A stretch of DNA of 64,000 nt, from NCBI GenBank assembly GCA_977017575.1, contig CDRNVI010000019.1:248001-312000 (forward strand). Reading direction: 5' to 3'. The notes under the pieces are model-generated. The model was not told the origin of the DNA and searched no databases. It worked only from the letters and a program-made list of their open reading frames with translations. Source of the DNA: Paramoeba atlantica (lineage: Eukaryota; Discosea). A program made the position numbers and the translations under genes. How positions within the stretch are numbered: the stretch's first letter is position 1; each line of letters begins with the position of its first letter. Of the stretch, positions 37,686 through 48,049 are shown piece by piece.

Positions 37686-38735
37686 CTAGGATTTGAAGTA
37701 GGGGTCTGACATTTGCTTTTCAATTCGGTAGCACATCAAAAGATTACGAATATCCTGTAGTATGGAATGCAAGTTATCAAGACGCTGATGTAAAATACTC
37801 GCATCGTGGAATACATTTCCAAGCCATCGTACAGAATCAGTGGCCAAATTTTTATGCTCTACCTTCCAAAAATCATAACTAGATTGTATTGATTTAACAA
37901 GCTCGTTGTGCTTTTCCAACTGCGTATATATTCGATCGTATAAGTTGTACAGAGCTTCGAACCTACTTTTGACCGTCTCATATTCGGATTCTGAATTCAG
38001 AGCAATAGGCATATCAAGAAGGGAATATTTTGTACTGCATGAATCTGGAGAACTTACATCCTCCGTGAAGGGAAACGTCTCCGGAAGAATTTGTAAGGTA
38101 AGTTCATGTGATCCATATTTGTCGAGATAATTCTCTGTCGGACGTTCCAGACCCTTTGATTTGCACCACTTCGCTAAATCTTCACATGGATCAAGCAGAT
38201 AGTTCCCCTTCCGATTCCTTTCTTCGATCTGTATGTTGTTAGTACATGATTGCTCTTGTTTCATGCTTTGTGCTTGTCTGTTTATGTCGTTTTCGACAGA
38301 ATCGCTGATAGTTTCATGTATGCTTGCCACTGGTTTGCCTTCCACGCGGTCTATGACGGCTTGAAGAAAAACACTATCTGCATCGGATTCGTTGTGGTGA
38401 TGCACTTTGTAAGAGCTTTGCTGCGTATCACGGCTCTGGACTGGGCATGAAAGCAGATTTAGAGAAGGTATGTCACTAAGCCACTGTGGATAGTTTGTAC
38501 ATTCTTTTGGGGAATGGTCCACCTGTGTAAAAAGGCGGATTTCCGGGTTCCAGGATTTCGATGAAAGATTTTCGAACGACGATACTTGTTCTACTTCGCC
38601 CCGATTACCGACATCAGTGTCACATACTATTATCTGGTACAAATTTTGTCCGTTCTTTCTTTGCTTCAGGTCAGTAGAAAGCGCTTCGGAAATACTAGAG
38701 ATGGGGTCTAATATTACCGAACCTAAGTTGTACAT
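37686..38735 (-). CDS. Coiled-coil protein, possibly ELL/occludin domain
   Basis: 349 residues. The first 240 are polar and disordered. The last 105 (from SEYETVKSRFEALYNLYDRI to LHQRLDNLHSILQDI) form a helical hairpin. Its pattern resembles the occludin/ELL domain, where F-x(3)-Y-x(2)-Y-x(2)-L/I comes first and Y-L-H-x-K-L-x-x-I-K near the end. If correct this would be an RNA polymerase II elongation factor of the ELL type. The similarity is judged by eye and weak; any antiparallel coiled coil could look like this. Start ATG 38733-38735. Confidence 0.5.
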   Translation of the reverse strand: MYNLGSVILDPISSISEALSTDLKQRKNGQNLYQIIVCDTDVGNRGEVEQVSSFENLSSKSWNPEIRLFTQVDHSPKECTNYPQWLSDIPSLNLLSCPVQSRDTQQSSYKVHHHNESDADSVFLQAVIDRVEGKPVASIHETISDSVENDINRQAQSMKQEQSCTNNIQIEERNRKGNYLLDPCEDLAKWCKSKGLERPTENYLDKYGSHELTLQILPETFPFTEDVSSPDSCSTKYSLLDMPIALNSESEYETVKSRFEALYNLYDRIYTQLEKHNELVKSIQSSYDFWKVEHKNLATDSVRWLGNVFHDASILHQRLDNLHSILQDIRNLLMCYRIEKQMSDPYFKS

Positions 38736-39148
38736 TTTAGCTAGTGCAAAAAAGCAATAGAGTTGAGTCCTACAACTTGTACATTAGGCTCATTGTTTTA
38801 GCACACGCATTAGTGGAAAAGTTGACTTTTGGTTTCTAAGAAAAGGTTCTATGGAGTAAGCTCACTGTTAAGATACTATGGGACTTACTCATAATAATCC
38901 TGTACGACTTAATTAATTTCTCATTTTCGCTATTAACAATATGTATGGCTGACCATATGATAATTACATGGTTGAAACTCATAGAATACAATGCAAATAA
39001 AAGGTTTCAATAACAGAAATGCGTACGTGTAAACATTTTTTTCGTTTTGGCTACGAAATGTGATACCATTATGTAGCGTATGCAACATATGGGTTTATTA
39101 CAATACATACCATACATATCTGTTGGGTAAAAAATATATTTATGACAC
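38736..39148. other. Intergenic, nothing recognised
   Basis: Strongly AT-rich spacer at the downstream side of the small gene at 39149-39505, without repeats or open frames that I trust. Confidence 0.35.
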
Positions 39149-39505
39149 TCATGGAAAAATATTTCGACTGATTGCCACGTCATATAATGAATCATCGACT
39201 TCATCATTCCACTCGGTAGCAATGGAATCAAGACACTCTTGCAACTTCATTTCTGCTCTTTTTTCTTGCATGTAGTGCAAAAAAGGAACTTTTGACATGG
39301 TATTGCTAGGGCGCATCCAATCCATCACAAGCAACGGAAAAAATGTGTAATATTGCCAGTACCAGTGCATCATTTGCGAAGGAAGCAACCATGTACTAAT
39401 TGCGTCCATGTGTCGATGTGGTGTTTGGTAAAGATTTAATGACTTGGAATGCAGAGGCGTCCTACGCAACCCAATGCGACACATAGCAGGAAATCGGCGT
39501 TGCAT
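39149..39505 (-). CDS. Small hypothetical protein, possibly mitochondrial
   Basis: Not recognised. 118 residues beginning MQRRFPAMCRIGLRRTPLHS, an Arg-rich, acid-free stretch typical of mitochondrial targeting. An aromatic hydrophobic segment follows (MMHWYWQYYTFFPLLVMDWM) that could be one membrane span or an amphipathic anchor, then an acidic C-terminus. It has the look of a small accessory subunit of a respiratory complex; this is inference. It is the last housekeeping-type gene before the mobile-element region. Confidence 0.5.
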   Translation of the reverse strand: MQRRFPAMCRIGLRRTPLHSKSLNLYQTPHRHMDAISTWLLPSQMMHWYWQYYTFFPLLVMDWMRPSNTMSKVPFLHYMQEKRAEMKLQECLDSIATEWNDEVDDSLYDVAISRNIFP

Positions 39506-40170
39506 TATGAGTTAAAAGATAGGAAAATCTCTGATCACGTTTTCTTATAGATACTTCTTATAAATTTAATACAATGCATACAATGTATAATTTAACATCT
39601 TATGAATAAAGACAGACTAAAGAACTTAACTAAATACCGTTAGTACCACTTGACTTTGCTGGAAGAACACCGAAAAATCTGGTATTTGTGCAATGTGAGG
39701 GGATGTGCAAAATGAAGAGGGTCACTATTAAAGGGGGGTTACAGTATTTACAGGTAATATATAAATAATAAATACAATGTGGGGGGCTGCGGGGAGGCTA
39801 AAATGTGATCACGCGAGGTCCCGGATGTTCAAATCCACTGCACCACCCCATTGTCGACTCCAGCACACAGCTTTTTTCACCATAGTCGATCGTCATTCCT
39901 TCTTTCTGCTCGTCACCATAGTCGAACATCGTTCCTTTTTCCTTTCAACATAAAAATTTACCCAGAGTATTTAAAGAAAGCATAGTGCAAGTGTAAGATT
40001 TGAGTAAGAAATCTTATTAGACAAGAATTTATTCACCTTTACAAAATGCTCAAATTTATTGTCATTAAATTTCCAGCACTAACAGACTAACTTTACCAGC
40101 TTTCTCACGTACATTTGCTTACTTAGCGTCTTTTACTTACGCAGTTCATTCACAAAATCCAATGGAGAAC
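39506..40170. other. Gene-free stretch with a TIR-element remnant and tRNA-like box
   Basis: At 39637-39659 lies CCGTTAGTACCACTTGACTT, a diverged left end of the element seen whole at 62831-63747, flanked by TA. No matching right end is obvious nearby. At 39828-39837 is GTTCAAATCC, a good polymerase III B-box match. It is part of a 70-base segment whose ends can pair imperfectly, but the cloverleaf does not fold well. Confidence 0.4.
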
Positions 40171-40179
40171 GATATTTTA

Positions 40180-41125
40180 ATTATTTCCGAGGACGACTGT
40201 TCGATTCCAATGCTGTTTTGTTAAATTCACTTTGGTTCAAATTCTCAAAAGATTCGGTTTTCGGATGGAATTGTCGGATCAAACCGTTTGCATGTTCCGC
40301 AGACCCTTTCTCCCACGAATGGTACGAAGCGCGAAAGAATGACTTGCATTTTAATTCTTTGATTACTTCATCATGGTGCCAGAATTCTGTTCCGTTGTCG
40401 TATGTGATCGTCCGAACCCTGTGTTCTTTAACCCGTCTACAATTTGTTTGCTTACCCCCTTCGCGCGCTTAGATTCCAACTTCAGAAGAACAAGGAAGCG
40501 GCTTTTACGCTCGCACAGGGTAAGAATATATCCGATATGTCCTCGGCCGTCGACCAAGTCTGCTTCCCAATCGCCGTAGCGCCGACGCTTATTGACTACT
40601 TCTGGTCGATTTTCAAGTGGCGTTCGGTTGGGAATCGCGCTGCGATCAGGTCTGGTGCGACGACGGTATGGCCTCTTTCGCCGGATCCGCAAATGGGTGT
40701 ACAACTTGCCGCCCAAGGACGCGTTGCGACGAATGTGGCGATATATGGTGGAAGTCGAGGCGGTACGACAGCTCCGGATCGTATTTGCATTCTGTTCCGG
40801 GCTGTGTTTCTTTTGAAGTCGAGAGCTGAGTTCCTCTTCCAAAAGGTTTTGTATCTTGTGAGGCTTGACTCTTTTACACGAGAGGCGTCTTTTCGAAATG
40901 CGCTGTGCTCTCGTCCCCTCATAGCGCTGACCCCTTCTTGCATTACGCGCCAACTCGAGACAAACAGTGCTGTGACTTTTGCCAATTATGCGAGCTAAAG
41001 TGGTGCGTTGGTGTTGACAATCTGCCGGTCTCTCGGTAGAGGATTTGGTGCGGGAAGGTGGAAGTACAGTGTGAGGGACTGCGAGACGAGAGTATCTCGT
41101 TACACGTTATCTCAGATAACGTGAG
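40180..41125 (-). pseudogene. IS30-type transposase, broken
   Basis: Minus-strand remains of an IS30-family DDE transposase. A start-like segment RDLTLSEI is at about 41115. In another frame the helix-turn-helix region LARIIGKSHSTVCLELARNA and the core GDWEADLVDGRG with ILTLCERKSRFLVLL follow. After a frameshift near 40420 come ITYDNGTEFW and HSWEKGSAEHANGLIRQF (second Asp and final Glu). A stop lies in the last 20 codons. So it has at least two frameshifts and one stop, and no clear terminal inverted repeats. IS30 is mainly bacterial, so acquisition from bacteria or from a eukaryotic IS30-like lineage is likely. Confidence 0.85.
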
Positions 41126-41420
41126 ATCTCTCGGCACAGAATTTGGGTCGGGTAATTGGACGATGTCAAAACAAGATCACCCAAGATCATACCTACAGCC
41201 TCTCATGTACAACAATGTATTTCAATATTTCATGTTCAATGAACAACACAATAGTAGTTATGATCCATGCTCTATATTTCACTTCGGGAGTGAGATTCTA
41301 CGATTTTTAAGGTCGACACAATGCATACATTTCAATAGGCTAATCCGATGTCAATTTCGTTCAGTCAACAGCGCTCCGGAGACTTCTCCAGTGGTTCTAT
41401 CGCTTCTTTGGTTCTTCACA

Positions 41421-42203
41421 CTACGTTTCACGTTGTGGTTCTTTTAGAACGAGGGCTGGGGCCCTTGAGCTATCAAATGTCAAGAAATTCTTGCGAAGAT
41501 CTACCATTGCAAGCGTTTTCGGAATTTCTTCCAGCTGCGGTGTGCCGGCGAATCGGTTCTTGTCCAGATACAAGAAACGTAAGTTAGGTGATAATCCGCA
41601 AAAGATTAATTCTCCACTACATTGGTTATCCGAAATTGCAAGATGAATTAGTGTCAATGGAAGCGAGTATAGCGACATTTTACCCTCAAAGTTATTCTTC
41701 CTAGCGTAGAGCATTTTGAGACTTGCAGGCAATGAAGTGAGATCAAGCGGACCAGAGAAAAAGTTCTCGCTGATGTTCAACTCGCGCAACCGTGGCGGTA
41801 GGCAGTTAAGCTCTATACTGCCTCCAAATAAATTTGTGTTCACAACAAGAGAAATCAAATCTCTGGACAATGCTGACGCCTCTATAGCACCTTCAATCCG
41901 ATTTTTCGAAAGAACAATGGTTCCAATAGTTTGAGGCAATATAGTCAAGTCTGCAGTCCCAACAAGATTAAATTCAGCGCATAACAATTGTGCTACTGTT
42001 CCTGTATCCGAAATTTGGATGCCTTCCCACTGTTGAAGGGGAATTTCTATTTTCCAGCTCGTTGGTGTATAGCTTAAATTAGCTGCGAAACGAAGCATTT
42101 CCAGCTCAGGGGCTAACCGGGAGCCATGTACCTTCGCCCCTCGAAGCCGCTTTCTAGGAGGTTGCGATTCAAAAGCCGCGACAAGAATAAGGAGATGTGA
42201 CAT
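41421..42203 (-). CDS. Leucine-rich repeat protein
   Basis: 260 residues with a possible N-terminal signal-like stretch (MSHLLILVAAFESQ), then about seven LRRs of 22-24 residues. Their consensus resembles LPPRLRELNISENFFSGPLD and LPASLKMLYARKNNFEGKMS. This SLP-x-SL-x-x-L-x-L-x-x-N-x-F-x-G style is abundant in kinetoplastids and some other protists. LRR domains mediate protein binding; no kinase or membrane anchor is present. The last repeats (FLYLDKNRFAGTPQ) are followed by a short tail. It lies among mobile elements but looks intact. Confidence 0.8.
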   Translation of the reverse strand: MSHLLILVAAFESQPPRKRLRGAKVHGSRLAPELEMLRFAANLSYTPTSWKIEIPLQQWEGIQISDTGTVAQLLCAEFNLVGTADLTILPQTIGTIVLSKNRIEGAIEASALSRDLISLVVNTNLFGGSIELNCLPPRLRELNISENFFSGPLDLTSLPASLKMLYARKNNFEGKMSLYSLPLTLIHLAISDNQCSGELIFCGLSPNLRFLYLDKNRFAGTPQLEEIPKTLAMVDLRKNFLTFDSSRAPALVLKEPQRET

Positions 42204-42325
42204 TCTAAACTAAAGAAGACAAGGAAAGAAATCTTTTTGATCGGTAAAATTTTAGTAACCCTATTTTGTAAGGTTACAGGTGGAGATACAGGGGGGATGA
42301 GCTACATCTGGGGGGGGGTCTAAAA

Positions 42326-42698
42326 TAAAACACTGTCCGAGTTAATATTCCTGGTAGGAATATTAAGAGGGTATAGGAATATTACGAGGTACAGGAATAT
42401 TAAAAAAATTGCAGAAAAGGACCAAAAATGTTTTTGCACCGCTTCGCGGCGCGATCTTGTGCTCGTTTTGGTCTGTTTAGGGCTTGTGTGTACGTGGGGG
42501 ATGCTATTGGTATGAAAAAATCATACAAAAAAGGGAATTTCGAGGGACCAATTTTGTTGATCTCAAGCAAAGACAGGGTGGGTGTCAGGGGGAGGGGGTA
42601 GTATGAATATTAAGCACCATTCGGATACTTACTACACTACTGTATTCCTGGTAGGAATAATACGAGGGTATAGGAATATTAACCCGGACAGTGGTTTA
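42326..42698. mobile_element. Non-autonomous TIR element, CACTGTCC family (MITE), 373 bp
   Basis: The left end reads TAAAACACTGTCCGAGTTAA and the right end is its near-perfect reverse complement, closing with CCCGGACAGTGGTTTA. Both ends also share the subterminal blocks CCTGGTAGGAAT and GAGGGTATAGGAATATTA. There is no coding capacity. The same ends bound the larger element at 49180-51626, so this is a short member of that family. Terminal TA suggests Tc1/mariner-type insertion. Confidence 0.8.
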
Positions 42699-43009
42699 TA
42701 TCGTTTCCCGCATTTTTACTTAAAAAGCATTTTGTCAAAAAATAATTTTTTATGTTGTGGTTTTATGCTGTTGTTGCAAATTTTGCATTTTTTATTTTCG
42801 TTTTTTCATTTTTCCTGTTTTTCCCCCTTCATTGATCACTCATCCCCCAACGAAGGGTGCATTCGCGTTCTTCTCGAGGGAAATCCTCTGAGAACAATTT
42901 CTCACCCCCAGGAAAAACAAAACGGACACACAGAATGCTGTTAGTTGAAGATTTCGAGAAAACAGTTTTTTGTTCATGCATTTAGTTTAATGCAGAGTAT
43001 TTAGGTGGT
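42699..43009. other. Gene-free stretch between MITE and LINE
   Basis: T-rich on the plus strand (long T runs at 42740-42830). No gene or repeat family recognised. It may include the untranslated 3' tail region of the adjacent LINE. Confidence 0.3.
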
Positions 43010-43043
43010 TGTACCCGCAAACAACGGGCTTATCCACTTTTCC

Positions 43044-44336
43044 CTAAGCTGAAACACCGCTTTCCGGTGTCCATTCCGCCTCATTCCGGCGAGACCAGAT
43101 GATATAGCTGGCTCTGCCTGCCATCTGCATCATCTCCTCGCGGCAACTTTTTGCCAGCTGTTTATCTCCATTGAAAGCTGCGTTCAGATAGCCACATGTG
43201 CCATTCGGGAAGCCACGTGCGCCTATCTCGAAGGCGATCGCGTGACAGTCGGGGTTAGTTATGCGCCGCTTGTGAAGAAGGGAATTGTACTTCTCACTCT
43301 TACGTTGGTGGGCGTTCCCATAGTTTTCCTCCCACGGCACAGTAAGCTCCAGAATGAACTCTGTACCGTTTTTGAGGAGTACCCAGCCATCAGGTCTTAA
43401 CTGTGAATCGTTCTGTCTTATCCATGATGGTGGGTCCCGTTCCCCCGCAAGATCAAAGTGAGAGGATGCCGTTTCCGGTGACTGGCGGATGTGCCGCGCT
43501 AGAGCCCTCAAGACCATATCATGGCGTAGAGTATATCGTCCTTGTTGTAGCGAACGTGTGCAGGACGAGAGAACGTGACGCACGGTTTGTGTTCTCTCTC
43601 TGCAGATCGGACATTTCAGGTCTGAGTGGGCGTTTCTACCCCACTGAGATAGCGAAGTACGGGAAGGCAAGGGGGTTAGGGTCATGACTGATGCTATGAA
43701 ACGCGTGATTTTTTCATTTTTTATGTTGTGGAGCGCAGACGCGAATTCTTGGGCGAGTTGGGGTTCGGTGGGGAACTGCCACCAAAGGGCAGCTACTGGT
43801 GCCCGTGTTCGAAGGCGCTGAATCATTTCGTCTTCGTGAATATTGCGGAGGATTTGACTGGCGCGTTGGGGATCGTCAAGATTGTTGAGGATATGCATTG
43901 CTGGACGAATTTGACCTCTCTGGCGTTTCTTTTCTTCGTCCTGGATACGGGATCGTAGTGCCTCTAGCACGTTCGGGTCACGTGATTTGTGCATTTGCGT
44001 GAGTGCTTGCCCCGTGCACTCGTACCAGAGCTCCGAGAGGCTCTTCAGGTTCCAGCCTCGGTAAGAATATAGAACCTCGGAGCTTCCGGCACGGGCCCTG
44101 TTTATCCACCGTCGGATATGCATGGTGATTCGTTTTTGGAGACGAAGGATTGACCCGAACGAGAGGCACGGATGTATGACTAATTGGAAGCGTAGTCGAG
44201 AGACAATTGCGTTACTGTATATCCAGAGTTTCGCGGGCAAGTGGTGAGCGCTATTACTGATGTTTTCCATCCAGTGTTTAATTTTGACAGCTAGTTTCCC
44301 GAATAGTTCTTTCGCTTTGTTGCGCCCCGGGTGCAA
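43044..44336 (-). pseudogene. LINE C-terminal zinc finger and restriction-like endonuclease
   Basis: About 430 codons continuing the reverse transcriptase after a frameshift near 44330. An alpha-helical thumb region leads to a CCHC finger (CPICRERTQTVRHVLSSC, coordinates about 43560-43620) followed by RYTLRHDMVLRALARHI. The PD-(D/E)xK nuclease follows: RPDGW (about 43385) and FILELTVPWEENYGNAHQRK (about 43300-43355), with Asp, Glu and Lys in the expected order. This nuclease nicks the target for target-primed reverse transcription in the family. The domain itself looks undamaged. Confidence 0.85.
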
Positions 44337-44883
44337 GGGTCATGCCGAGAAAGGTACTACCGGAGTCACAGATGTGAGGAATTGCGCGGTTGTAGACTTT
44401 TAGGTGTGGTTTGCGGGTCATGTATCCAGGATGTTCTGTTTCGTTACGCGTGCTCATACATTGTACCCGGCTCTTGTCGACGTTGATCTTTAGACCCAAA
44501 TCAGATAAAACTTTAGTATGAGCATTCAAAGCTAATTGCATATCCCGGTCGCTTTCGGTTACGATAGTTAAATCATCGGCGAACGCTTTCAGGAAATTGT
44601 TCATGCCGTTAGGGAGTCGCATTCCATAGGTTGGGCAGCTGTATCTGACGTATCTGAGTACTGTTTCCATGACGACGAGAAAGATGATTGGGGAAAGCGT
44701 ATCGCCCTGTAAAACTCCTCTCTTTATCGGGATCGAGCATGTAAATCCCTCGTAGCATTTAATTTTCATCGAGGCATCCTTTAATGTATCGTTGATATAG
44801 GCTGTAATGATAGGTGACACTTTGGCCCATTCGAGGGAAGCTAATATTATATCGTGGGGAACAGATCCGAACGCGTTACTCAA
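44278..44883 (-). pseudogene. LINE reverse transcriptase, palm segment
   Basis: Continues the RT after a frameshift near 44890, where an eight-A run on the coding strand may be the slip site. It contains LSNAFGSVPHDIILASL (motif A region, D-x-SNAF-D/S), IKRGVLQGDTLSPIIFLVVM (motif B) and FLKAFADDLTIVT (motif C, the catalytic FADD), then LSDLGLKINVDKSRVQCM (motif D). Both catalytic Asp residues of FADD are present. It ends by a second frameshift at a GC-rich site near 44330. Confidence 0.88.
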
Positions 44884-46372
44884 ATCGAGCTGAGATAAAC
44901 AGTACTGACGTTAATTTTTTTTGATAGTGTTGTAGGAGAGTAGAGGGAGTTTGTGTGTGTTCAAGTGTTCCGTTTATCGAGGGAAGGAACCCTTTTTGTA
45001 TTTCGGGATCGATAACATTCTGTTCTATTAAGTGGCGGGTGAGACGATGTGCAATAATAGAGTGGAAGGTTTTCCCCAGCGTGCTAGTTAAAGAGATGGG
45101 TCGCCAGTTTTTAGGGTCGTCAGTGGCCCCTTTCTTGTGTATGAGCCTCGTGACTGCTGTTTTCCACGCGGGGGGACACACCGAGTGCATCAGCAGGTCG
45201 TTAAACACTGTCGCGAACCGTTCATGTAGCGCGGGACAGTTCTTAAGCAACACATTCGTTACGGTATCTGATCCCGGGGAACTGGCATTTCGCTTACTGA
45301 TCAAGGCATTGCTAACTTCTTCACGTGAAATCGGTTCCCATCTCATGGGTTGCGTGGCTCTCGGGCCAAGCATTTCTGCAGGCGGGAGATGAAATCTCGA
45401 GTCGTGTGGACTTAGGCTCTCACGGAAGTAGGACTCAATTTTTAATCGTTCGCAGTTGGGGTATGTGGTGTTCTCGACTTCTCGGGCGTCCGGCTTTTCG
45501 ATAGTTTCAGATGCTGCGGTCCATGGGTTTCGCGAGAATCTTTCTTGTGCCCACCGCTGGTCGAGCTCGTGTCTCTGTTTAGAAGCCTCTTCCGATTTAA
45601 TCTTCACCAATTTCCGGCATTCCTTTATCTGCGCTTGTAGCTGAGAACGGTTTGACTTGCCTTGAGTATAACGGAGGGAACGTTTCATGGTATCGAGATG
45701 TCGCTGAAGTTCAATAACTGTCTTTTCAGCTGCAAGAGGGCGGTATCGGCGCCTTGCATGTCCCGTGCTTGTTCGCAATAGGAAACCTTTTGTGGGATGT
45801 GCTTCAGTGGCGACATCGTATGCCGATACTGCGAGTGCCGCACTAAGAAGTTCCGCATTCCGTAGTGCTGTGATGGAATCCGATGGTGTGCTAAGAAGTT
45901 CGGAGCATCGTTGTTGGGCTCTCGTTTCAACATCTCTCCATTGGTCCTCGGTGAGACGAATCGTTACTTTCCCTCCTTTAATGGTGTCGTGCTTAGTAAG
46001 AAGGTCGAAAGCCATGTGGTCTACCTGGTGAGAGGGTCCCGAGAATGAAACTGGAGAGGAGGGGACAGAGAGGGGTGCAGGAAGCTCTGCGGAGAGGTCC
46101 GGTGGTACTTGTGCAGGAGGTGGAGAGGCAGGGGCGGGGGAAGGAGAGGAAATTATCGTGGATGGAGCGACCCGAGAGGCTCCTCCTATATGTGGCGGTC
46201 CGTGTATCTTACAACAGGGGTGGGAACATTCCAGCTTATTTCTGCATCTGTGTTTGCATGGGTTTATGCTTAGTTGGGACGTGTCACCACGGTTGCGTTC
46301 GCTTTGGATACGGTGGGGACTATCCTCCGTACGCACTATGTTCGTACTCACTTTTCCTTTCCGTTTCCACAC
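44876..46372 (-). pseudogene. LINE ORF: Cys/His cluster, linker, reverse transcriptase fingers
   Basis: 498 codons. Residues 38-57 form a Cys/His cluster, PCKHRCRNKLECSHPCCKIH. A Pro/Ser-rich linker follows, then a helical charged region (residues 230-290). The start of the RT is WEPISREEVSNALISKRNAS, PPAWKTAVTRLIHKKGATDD, then NWRPISLTSTLGKTFHSIIA. This is the usual RT-0/RT-1 region of LINEs. The frame is lost near 44890, just before motif A. Confidence 0.85.
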
Positions 46373-48049
46373 ATCTCTTGAGTGTTATATGCAGGTGCCT
46401 TAAGTGTGGAATATCTTCTCCGTTCAAAACTTTCATAACAGCACGTCCGAGAGATCCTGCTGACGAATACTTTTCGCTTAGATGTAGGTTTGTATCGTGC
46501 AGAAGCGAGGTCCAACTTGTGTGACAGCATGGTGGTTGGTTTTGATCTCGTTGAGTTACTTCAATATAGTCGCAAGCTCGGTGGGTCATGAGCTCTTCGT
46601 GCGTCGCCGCTTGTAACACCAAGTCGTGTGGGTTTCCGTTACCTAGAAGGGATTTCCGTATAGCGGTTTGGGCTGCCTGGTGGGAAGATATGCGCGCTTT
46701 TACAATTTGTGACTCGCTTGCTGCTCGAATATCTGGGAAGTACTGCCAGGAAGTGTCGGAGAGGGTTCGAATCTTCACCGGCTGTGCTCTTCTTTGGACG
46801 AAGTGGAGAAATTGCCTGCGAGGCGTCGTTCGGTGAGTTTCCAGTACCGTTGGAGGGGGGACCTCGGATTCCGAGTGAGACTTCGACTTGTCATCGAATA
46901 TCCAATCAGGTACCTCATCGAGGTGTCTCGCCGATGCGTCTTCGTATAGTTTAATTTTTGACTGGGTTCTGCAAGATTCTATGCTCGATGGGGCATTTGA
47001 AGCTGTGCATGTGTGATTCGCCGGCTGTTTCGGTTGCGGGATACGTGTAGTGGTGCAAGGTTGTACTCCGCGGGAGCTATGCTCGATGTTCACAGCTTTT
47101 CGGTTTTCGAGGTGGGACTGGTGCGTTCTACAGTTCTTTCCGGTTTCTGTTTCTTTTTGCGGACGGTTAGGTGCCTGGGTGTTCGTCTGGATACAGAAGT
47201 ACCATCGAAGGACGCGAAATAAGAGTTTGCTTAGGGCCATAAGCAAGGCGCTCGCGGACATTCCGCGTACGTTTGTGCGTATTGTGTTAATCGCGTTAAA
47301 GAAGGTCTGGAGAAGTATCCAGGATGTGTGCAACTGTTTGCCTACATATGTTACCGAAGTCCATGTAGCAGTGGTATAGTAATGACATGTTTTCAGGAAA
47401 GCACAAGGGATCAAAAGGCACCGAAAGACGAGTCCAGTTGTGGAGTTGCATAAGCCTTTCAAGATGTAGAGCACTTGACGTATAGGGATCTTATTGCCAA
47501 GAGTTTCCGGTTTAGGGCTTTCTTCGCATTTCGCCTGCATGTACCTCTTACGACATGGATGTTTACACTTCGGATTATTCTTGCAGGAGTGCTTGCAGGG
47601 AGCTGTGGAGACAGTGGGGCTGGGGGGATTCTGTGTCCTGGGGAGAATTTGTGGGCAAAATGTTCGCATGCTCCAATAGAAGGCAGTGAGAAGTGCAAAA
47701 GCTTTAAGTGCGCAGTAGAGCAATCGAGTAAGTTTTTCTGAGTGTTTGGTTTCGTGTCATGCGTGTTAATCGCGTGTCTTTTGCAGCATTTATGAAGGCA
47801 TGTATTCTTGTTCAAACATTTATGTTTGCAGGGGGCGTCTGTGACTGGGTGTGTTGCCATTTTCGGAGATTGTGTGGCATCTTTGATGTCGTGGGGTGAT
47901 GATGCGGGCATTAGAGACAAGCTATTCTGCTCGGAGGAGAGGCTTGCGTGGTCACAGGTGGCAGTGTTTCGCTTAGGGACGCCGCGTGGTCCTCTTGTAA
48001 GGTCCTGCGGCGCATCAGCATGAGTTCGTCGGGGAACGTGTCGCGTCAT
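46320..48049 (-). pseudogene. LINE 5' region with two Cys/His clusters
   Basis: Two overlapping frames, 48049-47459 (ATG start) and 47723-46320. The first carries PCKHKCLNKNTCLHKCCKRH (about 47780-47835). The second carries PCKHSCKNNPKCKHPCRKRY (about 47550-47605) and, later, moderately hydrophobic stretches and a Ser/Thr/Pro-rich linker. These clusters and the one at 46200-46262 share the spacing CKHxCxNxxxCxHxC. A frameshift between the two frames or an alternative arrangement of ORF1 is possible. Function is probably RNA or DNA binding during retrotransposition. Confidence 0.65.

Noticed and set aside
39780-39850. Possible tRNA gene with a GTTCAAATCC box
   Set aside because: The acceptor arms pair only partly and no convincing D-arm or anticodon arm can be drawn.
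40180-41125. That the window, or part of it, is bacterial because of the IS30 transposase
   Set aside because: Neighbouring genes are unmistakably eukaryotic (CCT6, SF3B2, DCAF1, NAP1, exosome subunit), and the IS30 copy is degraded and embedded among eukaryotic elements.
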